From Polyporus tsugae (Eukaryota; Basidiomycota; Agaricomycetes; Polyporales; Polyporaceae), in NCBI GenBank assembly GCA_024305745.1, contig JAHRBS010000002.1, forward strand, positions 1,860,001 to 1,924,000: a stretch of DNA of 64,000 bases, in the 5' to 3' direction. This document shows positions 1 through 10,595 of the stretch, piece after piece. Numbering within the stretch: position 1 is the stretch's first letter; the number at the start of each line of letters is the position of its first letter. The position numbers were made by a program, and so were the translations under genes. Under the pieces are notes generated by a model. That model worked only from the letters and a program-made list of their open reading frames with translations, ran no database searches and was not told the origin of the DNA.

Positions 1-1745
1 TTCGCCCGGCGGCGACGTGCGGGCCGGCAACAATCCCTGCACCGGAGACACTTTCCCAAGCGGTGCCATGCACACAACCGGTTTTGACGACCTGAAGGGT
101 TGCGCGCTCGCCATCGCATACGAATCGGACGTGACCAAGATCCAGCCAGAAGACTTCACCGTATTCAGCGTTAACCAGACCTGCGTCTGGACCCGCTTCA
201 CTGACTTTCAAGTCCCGGAGCGGATGCCGTCCTGTCCTCCCGGAGGTTGTCACTGTGCTTGGTTCTGGATCCACTCGGTACGTGCTTGGTTCGTCTGAGC
301 CGGTTTGAAACAAGACGGCTAACGGCATGCTGGCTTTTGTCTCTCAGACTGACAGCGGCGGAGAACAGAGTACGCCGCTCATCCAGAGATGCATATGTCA
401 ATGAAATTGACAGCGGTTTTGGTTTACAGACTACATGAACGGCTTCAAGTGCAACATCACCGGCTCGACCTCGAATGTGGCGCTCGCGAAGCCCCAACTG
501 CCTCGCCGCTGTGGTGCCGACCCGGCCAACAGCAAGCCTGACGCCGCCCCAGGGAACTGCACGTACGGTGCCAAGCAGCCATTCTACTGGTTCCAGACCG
601 AGCGCAACAACGTCCGTGTGCCCTATCCACTTCCCTTCTCTACGTTGGCGACTAACAGTCGTACGATGCAGATGTTCGAGGGAACGTACTCTCCACCATT
701 CTATACCGATCTGTACAACTTCAAGGACGGCGCGCAGAACGACATCTTCCAGGACTCGTACCCTCAGGGTCTCCCCCCGCCCAGTCCGAACTCGACGTTG
801 GTCCCCACGCCGTACCTGGGGAACGGGGCGGTTGGTGGTGGCTCCTCCGCCGGTTCGAATTCCTCAGCGTCGGTAGCAGTTAGCTCGACCGCCGCCGTGA
901 GCTTAACTTCGACCGCGTCGACGTCGAGTGCGGGGTCGTTCTCTGCTACTGCGTCTACGCTGTCTACTTCATCGGCTTTGCTGTCCTCGTCAGTCGTGCA
1001 GGGACCCGGGGGTCTCCCGCTCTCCACCACGTCGGCCACGGAATCTTTCCCCACCCCGACGGCTGCCTCCAGTTCATCTCTGTCCGATACCGCGAGCCCC
1101 TCGATTCCGGAATCTACTTCCGTCATCCTTTCGACTTCGGTTGTGCTCAGCACGGTCGTGGTCACCGTGACTGCACCCCCTGTGCCGGTCTCGACGCAAT
1201 CGCAGGGTATCGGTTCCGCATCCCTCTCGTTGTCTTCGTCGGGCGTTTTCTCATCCTCAGCCTCGTCCTCGCTCCCGCTCTCGAACTCGGCACCGGTCAC
1301 CGCCGGAACTGAAACCGCAACCCAGGCGCAACCCAGTAGCACGCTATCCTCATCCGTGCCGCCTGCGGCGTCGACCATCATCCTCAACTTCCCTACTGGT
1401 GGCGCTGGACCGAGTAACAGTACTACAGTACTGATGGCCACTGCATCTGTATCTCGGCGGACACAATCTCTTGCCGTTCGCGCAAACTGGTGAGTCGCAT
1501 CGTTGGTTGAGGGTGAAGGTGCGCCTGCTGACAGTACGACCCGCCTTTGCAGCAAGCGCGAACCCGGCGAACGTAAGGTCTTCCGGCGTCGTCCGTCCGC
1601 GGAGCCTTCGTCGTTTACCCCGAAGACGTTGGATGTGCGCGAAGCTGAGGAGAAACAGTCGTCGTTCGTGAAGATGGTCAACGCCGTGCACAAACATAAG
1701 GCGAGAAGGCTGGAGAACCGCAGCAGGCTGTGGAACTTCTTCTGA
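1..1745 (+). CDS. AA14-type lytic polysaccharide monooxygenase, 5' part outside the window
   Basis: Secreted copper enzyme of the AA14 family, known for oxidative attack on xylan coating cellulose. The open frame enters at base 2; exons read 1-277, 348-369, 430-611, 672-1489 and 1553-1745, all with GT-AG introns. The core shows [22 protein letters not shown] and [11 protein letters not shown], very close to the second copy at 17965-19707. The N-terminal copper-binding His1 is left of the window. After the catalytic core (ends near base 760) comes a long Ser/Thr-rich stretch and a basic tail ending NRSRLWNFF, with no hydrophobic GPI signal. The 60-nt intron 612-671 is in frame and has donor GTCCGT, so retention would not stop translation. 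Family call is by recognition of AA14 motifs, without a search. Confidence 0.85.
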
Positions 1746-2360
1746 CCTGCTCGGCCCCTTCATGCTTGATGACTCTGCCCTCGGGTATATGCTTCCTTTA
1801 CTCGCGCTTCCGCCCGGAGCCGAAGCCCGGATGATACGTGCACCCCATCACGGTGTACATAATAGTACGACCTCTCTAAGTACGTCGGCCTTGTAGCGTT
1901 GCTTGTTGCTTGTGTACATTTGCTGTAGCTATAGCTTGCTTTGCATACCCTGATGAATGAATTTGTAACTTTCGTATCTTCTTTCGCGTTCGAGGTTTAC
2001 AAGTGATCGCAGCGAACATATTCGACATCGCGGATAGTCCTCGCTTGGAGTCTCGGCTGGCGCTTGCGACGAGGAAAAGACATGGAAGGCGTTCGCGTTG
2101 TAACCTCGCCTCGGAATGTTCGAGGCAGCCACACGCGGCATCCGATTCCGATTCCGAGTCAGCAGGACTCGCTGGCGCTTGTACATTTCGACGACGACGT
2201 CACATAAATAATTGCCCCCGCGCGCGTTCAACGGCCAGGGCCCGCCCTTCACCCTACTCTTCCACGCTCTCTGTCCGCGCACCCCCGCCGCCACGTAACG
2301 GCCCAACGTTTCGACGAAACAACGACAACGACGCACGACAGGCGATAGGAGGCCTACAGG
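1746..2360. other. intergenic, 3' end of AA14 and promoter of beta-tubulin
   Basis: No convincing gene. Only short overlapping frames on both strands. The last 150 bases are C-rich and lead into the tubulin start codon at 2361. Confidence 0.5.
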
Positions 2361-4709
2361 ATGCCGCGGGAGATCATCAACGTGCAAGTGAGTCGTCCCC
2401 TATGGCGTACATCGATAGATAGTTGTCGGTACGCGCTCGCGTCGCGTTCGTTCGCTGACTTTGACCTTTCTCGCAGGTCGGACAGGTAATGCCAATCTGT
2501 GTGGATGTTGTCGACGCGCGGGGCTGATGTGTGTGCGGGCAGGCTGGAAATCAGGTCGGGGAGCGCTTCTGGCGGATGCTCCTGGCCGAGCATGGCCTGG
2601 ACGACGATGGGGTGCGTCGCGATCCATGCCTGTTGTGGAAGACCGTGGGGGCTGAAGTTGGCGTGTGCGGGGTAGCATTACCAGGGCAAAGATGAACAAC
2701 AACTCGCCAGGGTGCGTCTCTCGCGTTCGCATGCAACGACGGTTAACCTGACCCTTATCATCCACGCAGGTCGGCGTATTCTTCACGGAGGTAGAGCTCG
2801 CCGGCCTGTCGATGAAGTATGTTCCTCGAAGCGTGCAGATCGACCTCGAAGAGGGCGTCACCGATCGGGTGAGTGTGCTCGGCAATCCAACCCCACACGC
2901 ATCGTAACCTTCGGGGATGGCAGATCCGTTCAGGCCCCTTGGGGAAGCTCTACCGTCCGGATACCTACATCACGGGACAGTCTGGTGCGGGAAACAACTG
3001 GGCGAAAGGCTGTGAGTGTTCCTACAGGTGGCTTCGGATGTCACCGTTAATGGTTCTATTGATGCTTCAGTCTATACTGAGGGTGAGTTGTGTGATTAAG
3101 CTGCTGCAATTTGAGATGTGCTCAAGGGTCCCATAGGGGCGGAGCTCATGGACTCTATCCTGGTACGCTCTTCCCCCATCACACGTTGTCGTACTCTCAA
3201 AGCGCTACTCGTCTAGGACATCGTACGTAGGCAAGCCGAAAACACCAATGCGCTCCAGGGATTCCAAATCCTTCATTCGCTCGGTGGTGGTACTGGCGCA
3301 GGGCTAGGCTCGCTGTTGTTGTCAAAGTTCCGAGAAGTTGTGTGCTTTCTCAAACGGGTTTTCTGCCCCCTGATGTGAATATTGCAGGAATTTCCCGATA
3401 GGATGCTGGCCACATACTCCATCCTACCGTCTCCAAAGGTACGTTTGGCTCGTTCTAACAATGGGGTTCAATATGTTGAATAGCACATTGTGGCAGGTTT
3501 CTGAGACCGTTGTCGAGCCTTACAACGCGCTTCTCTCGGTTCACCAGCTTGTCGAGAACAGCGACCTGTCGCTTTGCATTGACAACGAGGCACTCTACGA
3601 TGTGACCCAGCGTACACTGAAGGTCAAAACACCGACATTCGACGACCTCAACACAGTAGTATCGCAAGTCATGTGCGGTGTTACCACGAGTTTGCGGTTC
3701 CCTGGACAGTTGAATGGGTGCGTCTGAATTGCTTGAATCCCCAATTCCTAGCTAATGCTACAGGCTAGTGATCTGCGGAAGCTCGCTATGAACCTAGTGC
3801 CCTTCCCCCGTGTAGGTATCTTCAATGATTCAGTGCTGCGCTGTATATCTTACCGAGATACTAGTTGCACTTCCTCATGCCAAGCTACGCCCCTTTCTAC
3901 GATCCCAAGGCGAAGGCGTTCCACCGTTGGAACGTGAAGGATTTGACCAACGCCCTATTTGACCGTCACAACCTCCTCGTGGCGGTTGATCCTCGATATG
4001 GGTAGGTCGACTTTCCGACCCTGCGATTGCAATTGGACTGACTTAGTCCGAAGGCGTTATTTGACTGCAGCAACCATCTTCCGGGGTAAAGTCGCCTCAC
4101 AAGAAGCAGAGGTTAGTCCGTCTGTCTAGCCAGAACTTTTGCAATAGCCCCCTGACTCTCCGGTAGCAAGCGGTGTTAGACCTACAGAGAAAGAATTCTA
4201 CTCAATTTGTTGAGTGGATTCCGGATAACGTCTCGGTGTCCCTCTGCTCCGTCCCGCCGGTCGGTCAGATGCAAGCCGGGACATGCCTGGCGAACTCTAC
4301 CGCTGTGCAGGAATTGTTCACCCGCAACCTCGCGCAGTTCTCTGCCATGTACAAACGCCGTGCGTTCCTTCACTGGTACACTGGCGAGGGTATGGACCCG
4401 ATGGAGTTCACCGAGGCCGAGAGCAATACGCACGATCTGATGTGAGCTTCATGTCCTGTCATGGATGTCGTCGGGACACCATTGCTGACCAACTTCAACT
4501 TGACAGTGCTGAATACCAGCAGGTATGAGCCTCTGAGCTTATTGACTGGTTTGTCATGGTGATACTGAGTTCCACTGCAGTACCAGGAGGCCACCGTAGA
4601 TGACATCGAGGAAGAAGAGTTCGAGGAAGAGGTCAGCGCAACCTATGGACAACCGCAATACGCACAACAGGCCGAAGAGATCGGCGGGGAGCCAGAATTT
4701 GAAGAATAA
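2361..4709 (+). CDS. divergent beta-tubulin
   Basis: GTP-binding subunit of microtubules. Seventeen exons (2361-2387, 2477-2485, 2543-2611, 2676-2711, 2770-2868, 2924-3011, 3071-3082, 3137-3162, 3217-3336, 3388-3438, 3497-3717, 3769-3811, 3865-4001, 4054-4111, 4167-4441, 4507-4522, 4581-4709) sum to 1416 nt, 471 aa, longer than the usual 445-450 because of the acidic tail. Visible landmarks: [68 protein letters not shown] and the C-terminal E-hook. It departs from standard beta-tubulin: Ala replaces the usual Cys12, and the residues at 167, 198 and 200 are Tyr, Leu and Leu. Three exons are only 9, 12 and 16 nt. This is probably the second, divergent beta-tubulin many Agaricomycetes carry rather than the main one. 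Confidence 0.93.
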
Positions 4710-4949
4710 CGATGTGCTTAGGGTATTTCATACCTTGTGTCCTATTTTGTCTACTGTTTGCACATTGTCATGACTATAATCCGCGCAGCGCTTCGTTCAC
4801 CAAGCCACATTAATTGTCTTTGCATATCTTGACCTACCTTTAACAATCCTATATCTGTTGAACTCTGGAGTTCACACGCCCGCGGACGGCGCGGATAGCG
4901 TGAGTTCGCGTCACCAGCGCCGTGTCCAGCATCAGGCTCATGTTCATCA

Positions 4950-5513
4950 TGCCGCACCTCCATGGGAAGCTTAAGACGCGCCAGATCTTGAAATCGCTCG
5001 CCAGTTTCAACGACATGGGTGCGTCCCTTTTCTCCTTTCATCTCTTTGTTTGACTGTTTAATTACCCCTTGTAGTTGCTCAGGCAAGTTCAAGGTATGCG
5101 AGCCCGAGCGGTGAGCAGCTCTCTGCAGCTCTCTTACGGTCAGGACTCACTGGCAGGATCCAAAGGCGCTAAATATTTACCGACATTTCTCCGGAAGGGA
5201 GCCCATTCCACAGTTGAGGTCAGTCTCTCTGAAAAGGCGATTCACTCCTTCCTCACGAGATCCTCCTTGTAGTGAATCGGATACGAGATACGGCTTGAAT
5301 GCACCGTTAAGGCAGCCGCGAACTTCGGAATGAGTACGTCTCCGTGCATAGCAGCACTGGCGACCATTATCAAGGGTAGCAGAGTGTCCCCTCGTGATCG
5401 TGTCCTCCCCTTATGCAGGGTACCCTGTGACTCCGTTGAGAATATCCCTGCGTGGGATGGCGTTCGGCATGCGACCAGTCTTCGATCTTTATCTTGGTAT
5501 CAAGGGCGCGTAA
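4950..5513 (+). CDS. possible small multi-exon gene, not identified
   Basis: Exon-like pieces can be read but I could not make one model with consistent phase. A first exon from ATG at 4950 (MPHLHGKLKTRQILKSL...) ends with donor GTGCGT near 5019. Later pieces include VAQ (about 5075), KYLPTFLRKG or, in another frame, ALNIYRHFSG (5160-5220), IRLECTVKAAANFGM and then YPVTPLRISLRGMAFGMRP ending GIKGA and a TAA at about 5511-5513. A GC-AG intron (donor GCAAGT at about 5084) would help one model. Position between tubulin and the DUF1479 gene, both forward, fits a real transcript. Function unknown; it may also be a decayed gene. Confidence 0.3.
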
Positions 5514-5627
5514 AGAGCACACCTAGTTATAAAGCCAGGGCGGAGTGCTCGGGAGACCGCAACACGTTCCCTCACCCCATCCGACCTCCCGAACTTTACA
5601 TCCACTGAGGAGGACGTACGTATCACC

Positions 5628-7395
5628 ATGGCCAACAACCCATCGGCTACTGCACCGGAGTTCGGCCCCCTGCCCCCTCGATTCAGCGAGTTGAAGAGGG
5701 AGATCGTGGCGTCCTACCCAGACTTCGAGGCCCGTGTGACGAAGGCGTGGGGGGAGGTCTTGGCTGAGCTCGATAAAGTTACCAAGGAGATCGCCACACA
5801 AGGCTCCTCGGTGAGTTCAATACTCGGATGGCGCAAGCCACCTCTTCTTGCAATACGCTGACGTCGCTGTTTCGTGGCTGATACAGAACGTCCCTGAGGT
5901 CAACTTCGGCGAACTCGGGAGCTTGAGCCCGGAGCGTGTTAAGGAGATCCGTGACAAGGGCTGTCTTGTTATCCGCGACGTTGTCGACGATGAGGAAGCG
6001 CGGACCTGGCAGGCGTGGTTGCGCGACTACGTCGCACAGAACCCGGTTGACGGTAAGTTGTTTGCCTTCCTTGTTGTTGCTTATCGCGGAACTAAACGCC
6101 AGATGACCGTTGGCATTGACAGGTTTTCCGGAGGAAGACAAGCAATTCTTCCACCTTTAGTCTGTGTTATCAATTTTGGTAGCGTTTCGGAATGCTCGCT
6201 GACACGGCGCACTGTTGCAGTTGGACGAAGTCGCAGATCCGGGCGCGCTCTCACCCGAACCTCCTCTCGACCACGACGTGGCTGAACAAGATGTATCACA
6301 CGAAGAACGACGAGAAACTCGAAGGAGGCATTGACCTTGATACGCCACTCATGTATGCCGACCGCTTCCGTATCCGCAAGCCCGGTGTGCAATGGAATGT
6401 GCACCCGCCCCACGTCGACGGTAAGCGTGCAACTCCCAAAACAAACTCAGTTTGTCAACTATCGCATCTTGTGGTATAGGCGGAGGTATCGAGCGTTGGG
6501 AAGACGAGGCCTTCCGTAACTGCTTCGATGACATCTTCAATGGGAACTGGCGCGATCATGACCCGTACGATCTCAAGAACCGCGTCTACGCCAGGACCTC
6601 GATCTATGGCCGCCCGAACCAGGTACTCCACTCTATTTCAGGTTAGCGTTTGAGCGTGGAGCGCTGAATTCACGAGAAATCTTCAAAGGCGACTGTGTTC
6701 AGGACGTACCAGGGCTGGCTCGCGCTGAGCGAGACCGCGCCGAACGAGGGTACGCTTCAGGTGTTCCCGAACGTCATGCTGTCGAACGCGTACATGATCT
6801 TGCGGCCGTTCTTTGCGCCGAAGGAGGGAGCTAAGCCCGACTCGTTCGATCCCAATGATTGGCAGTTTGGTATGGTTTTCCAACAGCCTGTCTTGACTGC
6901 CCAGACTAACGAGAAGGGAGGGCAGACTCTACGTCTCCGGATTTCCACGGTATCTACTCGTATGGGAAAGCGTTCGTTGGCCCACGCCCGAACACGCAGA
7001 CACACCCGCATCTGAGGCTGGACGAGACGATGGTTTCGGTGCCAAAGGTCTACCCTGGCGACATGGTCTTCTGGCATTCCGTTCGTGGTGTTCCTTCTGT
7101 ACGTCTCGCCCTCCACGCTAACACCTTTCCAACATGTAAGGACGTTATCCACGCCGTCGAGAAGCAGCACGTCGGCAAGGAGGACTCAACCGTAATGTAC
7201 ATCCCGGCAATGCCCTACACGGAAATCAACGCTGCATACGTCGAGAAACAGAAGAAGAGCTTCCTCGAAGGTGTCGCGCCGCCCGACTTTCCGACGAATA
7301 AGGGCGAGGCTCAGTGTGTGGGCGTTGGGAACGCGGATGACATTGAAAATCCGATTGGCAGGAGGGCGATGGGTTTCGCCATCGAAGTCGCCTAG
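5628..7395 (+). CDS. DUF1479 family protein, Fe(II)/2-oxoglutarate-type oxygenase fold
   Basis: Relative of bacterial YbiU. Eight exons (5628-5810, 5887-6052, 6123-6159, 6221-6420, 6480-6622, 6689-6869, 6926-7080, 7141-7395) sum to 1320 nt, 439 aa, the normal family length. The probable iron ligands are the HxD of [15 protein letters not shown] and the later His of [10 protein letters not shown], the facial triad of this fold. Other recognisable stretches are [23 protein letters not shown] and [10 protein letters not shown]. The start ATG at 5628 is the first in frame and sits in a CACCATGG context. No signal peptide. Substrate is unknown; the oxygenase activity is inferred from the fold. Confidence 0.88.
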
Positions 7396-7575
7396 GTTCG
7401 TGGATGACGATGACCGATGGGAGCACTGTACACCTGAATGTAAGACTAGAACCGTAAATCCTTGCGAACAGGAATATCGAGAATATCTGGTAGAATTGTA
7501 CAAGATTACATCCGATAGTGTCACATCGTTGTGGAGCGATGAAGTTATTGGTACACCTAAGGTAAGGCGGAGAGT

Positions 7576-8359
7576 TTACCAGCGGAGGTAGGGGAGGAAC
7601 TTGCCACTGCAAACACAGGATGCAATTCAGCCAGCAATTGAATATGTGTGGAAGCAAGCGCGTGGGAGGATGAGACACGCACTCGAACGTGAGAACCACG
7701 CGATCGCCTTTGGGGTCGGGCTTGCGGTCGACGCCGACTTTACAGTCGATCATGGACATGATACCGTCGCCGAATTTCTCGTGAATGAGCGCCTTGATTG
7801 GGGTGCCATAAACGAGGACGCCCTGCACAACCGACTCATCAGTGTGTGAGACATCCACTACGGGCAAGACAACAGACCTCGAATAGACGGTACAGGAGGG
7901 GATCCTGAGGAGGAACCGGGCCAAGACCTCGGCGCGGGAACCAGTTATCTCCGATCTCAGCAGTCAGGTTGGATGACGGGATTTCCAACAGGTCGCCAAG
8001 CTTGGCCAGCTCTTCATTGGTGGCCTTGGCCTGTATAAACGGATGGATCAGAGGGGGCGCCGGGAGTAGGCACCAGCAAGTGCACCTGTCCGTAGAACAG
8101 TGCGGCAACCCAAGCCTCGTCGTGGCCGATGGCCTTGCCAATGGCATCGAAGGTCAAACCTGCGAATCGCTTTAGTAAGAAGGATTGGAGATAGGATGCA
8201 AGCTGTGAACCCTTCTTGGCCTTCGCTTCGAGCAACTGCGAACAGATGGAAGGGAGATCGGCATACGGTTCCGCGTTCGCGTTGATTTTCTTCGAAGTGT
8301 GTTCAGCGAAACGCCGAATTCAGATACCTTGGAGTACTCACAAAGCTCTGCTGAGACAT
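7576..8359 (-). CDS. cynS: cyanate hydratase (cyanase)
   Basis: Decomposes cyanate with bicarbonate to ammonia and carbon dioxide; cytosolic homodecamer in the known family. Six exons (8342-8359, 8211-8289, 8086-8159, 7878-8030, 7683-7834, 7576-7606) sum to 507 nt, 168 aa, normal length. The N-terminal helix-turn-helix-like part reads LLEAKAKKG then [18 protein letters not shown]; the catalytic domain carries [25 protein letters not shown] and ends GKFLPYLRW. The catalytic Arg and Glu (RLFE) and Ser (GIMSM) are all present. The start codon at 8359 opens an 18-nt first exon. One donor (GTTCAC, after 8211) is weak but keeps the conserved frame. Confidence 0.95.
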
Positions 8360-8982
8360 TATAGCGACTGTTGAGAAGGGTGAGCGAGGGTTGTGGGGTG
8401 GGAGGTTTGTGAGAGACTCTGGACGACATCGAGCTAGCCTTATATACGATGCAAATGACGCATATTCGGAGTCAGCTTCACAGGAGTCTCAGTACTCTCA
8501 GGGCCAGTTTACGCGCAAGGGAACGCCCACGTGATGACAGTATTAAGTTAAGTTCATGGCGGGCCGGAACGGAGACGAGGACGGAGAGGCAAGGAGGAGG
8601 AGAAGCTCGGTAATCTTGGACGTCTGGCGTTGCGCAGAACGCATCAGAAGGCACGACCATGGGAGACATTACTGAGCACCCGTGCCACGCCGCATGACCC
8701 ACGCCTATGTTCTACCTCGATATAGGTTGTGGCGCTGACGGATGCAGAGGTGCCCAACCGTCCTTGCGTTTGACTCTAGGACATCCGGTTGTGGCCGAAT
8801 TACGGCGCTGCGGCGACAGTCGGACAATGGTGTTGACCGAGCGCAATGGGATTGGATACTACTCTATGAATGCTGCAGAGATGGGTCAATGGTCTTCGGG
8901 GATTGCTCTTGTGATGGAAAGAAGCCATACCGTCTACAAGGTATCCGCATGGCAGCGAGGTATGAAGGGCATACACCCTTCA
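8360..8982. other. intergenic between cyanase and SDHAF3
   Basis: Holds the cyanase promoter at the left. I see no coding region with splice signals or recognisable protein in the rest. Confidence 0.5.
8439..8446 (-). promoter_or_regulatory. TATA box of cyanase gene
   Basis: TATATAAG on the minus strand, about 80 bases before the cyanase start codon. Position and sequence fit a core promoter element. Confidence 0.45.
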
Positions 8983-9583
8983 CTATGATGTGCCATTGCT
9001 GTTTGAGGGACCCTTGCCGTCTTGTTCGGGAGTTACAGGTTTCCAAACATCCTTCGTAACGTGCATAACCTCATACAGTTGACCCAACTGCTCAGCGGAC
9101 ATCTATGACGAGAATTAATCCCAAAACTAGAAGTTAAAGACGAAACGGCTGACCTTCTCCAGTGTTGTGGGGTCCAGAGGTTTACCACAGAATGCCTTGC
9201 CACCATCGGGGCCGGCAGGTAGGGCATCCAAATACATCTTCCATTGGGACAAGAATCCTATGATGTGCACCTTGTTCGTTGTTTCTTTATGTCTGCGAAA
9301 TTCTACCATAGCGTTTGAGCTTATGACTGCCTCGAGGTGAGATGAGGTTGCTCACCATCTTTAACGTAGACATCACCAAGGGATCTCATCTCGCGGGGAA
9401 GGTTTCTATGTGCTCGTAGTATTCTGCGGTATAACCTGCGCGCATATATACAGCAGGCGAAGTGCTCTCATGGAGGACGTGGACGTACGGCAATGGTGGC
9501 AGCAAGGCGGCGCTCGCTTCACGAAGGTTCAGAGGTTGCGTAGACACGGATTCAGCAAGGCGTACGATAGTGGCACGCAACAT
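8983..9583 (-). CDS. SDHAF3: succinate dehydrogenase assembly factor 3 (ACN9/SDHAF3, LYR family)
   Basis: Mitochondrial matrix LYR-type protein that helps the iron-sulfur subunit of complex II mature. Four exons (9489-9583, 9356-9435, 9154-9302, 8983-9102) sum to 444 nt, 147 aa, typical. The spliced protein shows the family signature PLYRRILRAHRNLP, MRSLGDVYVKDEFRRHK and VHIIGFLSQWKMYLDAL, then QLGQLYEVMHVTKDVW. The tyrosine-arginine LYRR motif spans the first splice junction (donor at 9488, acceptor at 9436), so it is invisible in any single frame. Start 9583 gives a short basic N-terminus suitable for mitochondrial import. Confidence 0.95.
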
Positions 9584-9820
9584 CTTGGATTCCCGGTAAT
9601 CCAACAGTAGACGGAGAGGTCGCGAACGAGCCTCGGTGAGGGAGAGAGATGTGGAAGGAGGTCAAGTTCCGTTGGCCATGGGCGCTTTCAGCAACCGCAT
9701 CTCGTTCTGCAACCACGACGACGGCGACGAGGGTGATCTCTACTCATCCCTACTCCGACTCCATCTCATTCAATCTTTTGAAACTGCCTGGCTCGAGGTC
9801 TACCGGCCTGCGCTCTGAAG

Positions 9821-10457
9821 ATGTCTAACAAGGGACCGACTCGCGCTCAGCTATCTTCCCGGCTCACCTACCAATCGCGGACACCCGCGTTTCTGCTGAG
9901 GATTCAAAACGGTCTGGGTGGCGGAGGGAGAGATGATGATGATGACGATGAATTCGAATACGACGGCTCTGGAAGACCTCCAATCCCCAAGCGTCCAACC
10001 ATCCCAGAGCGTCCTGATGATGAGCCGGGGAGTGCGGACGAGGACGACCTGGACGAGAAGCCACAGATCGTGGTATTGAGGGAGGGGAAGCATTTGTCAG
10101 AGAGGGACGTTGAGAATGAGAAACGGAAAGGTGCGTGAAGTCTGTGCACCATCGATTCGTGCGTGATTCTATGTCTCATCATCATGTTCAGCGAAGGGTC
10201 TACCACCTCTTCCCGATCCTGCTGACACCAGCGCTACAAAAAAGGAGTCTGCAAAGGGATCTACGTCTGCAGAGCCGAAGGCATCCAAACAGCAGGGTCT
10301 ATCGTTTGGGGCATCTGTGAAGCCGAAGGGCGCGAAACGTAAAGCCGTTGGCGACGGTCGAGACGACGCAGGGAAGCCCGAATCTACCACGAAATCCACC
10401 AAGAAGAAAACCAAGAAGCAAGACAAGAAGTTGCTATCGTTCGACGAGGATGCGTAG
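9821..10457 (+). CDS. DUF4604 domain protein (KIAA1143-like)
   Basis: Two exons, 9821-10130 and 10192-10457, 576 nt, 191 aa. The N-terminus (LSSRLTYQSRTPAFLLRI) and the stretch KPQIVVLREGKHLSE match the conserved parts of the DUF4604 family, and the C-terminus ends KKLLSFDEDA as in its human relative. Between them lie an Asp-rich block (about residues 38-45) and a Lys-rich, low-complexity, probably nuclear and disordered region. Molecular role of the family is not established. Start ATG at 9821 is clean. Confidence 0.85.
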
Positions 10458-10595
10458 TGCTGAAGTGGTACTTCGCAAAGGGTCGTATTGTGCAGGTGCA
10501 TTTCTACCATACGGGTGCGTACATAGAACCGTCTGTTTTCAATTGAACGATGCCTAACAGTTGGGCGGGATAAAGAATGTCCTTGTAAATGAACG

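Noticed and set aside
764..1693. 309-codon reverse open frame over the AA14 gene
   Set aside because: Its Glu/Asp/Val-rich product is the complement of the Ser/Thr-rich AA14 tail; it has no recognisable domain and overlaps spliced AA14 exons.
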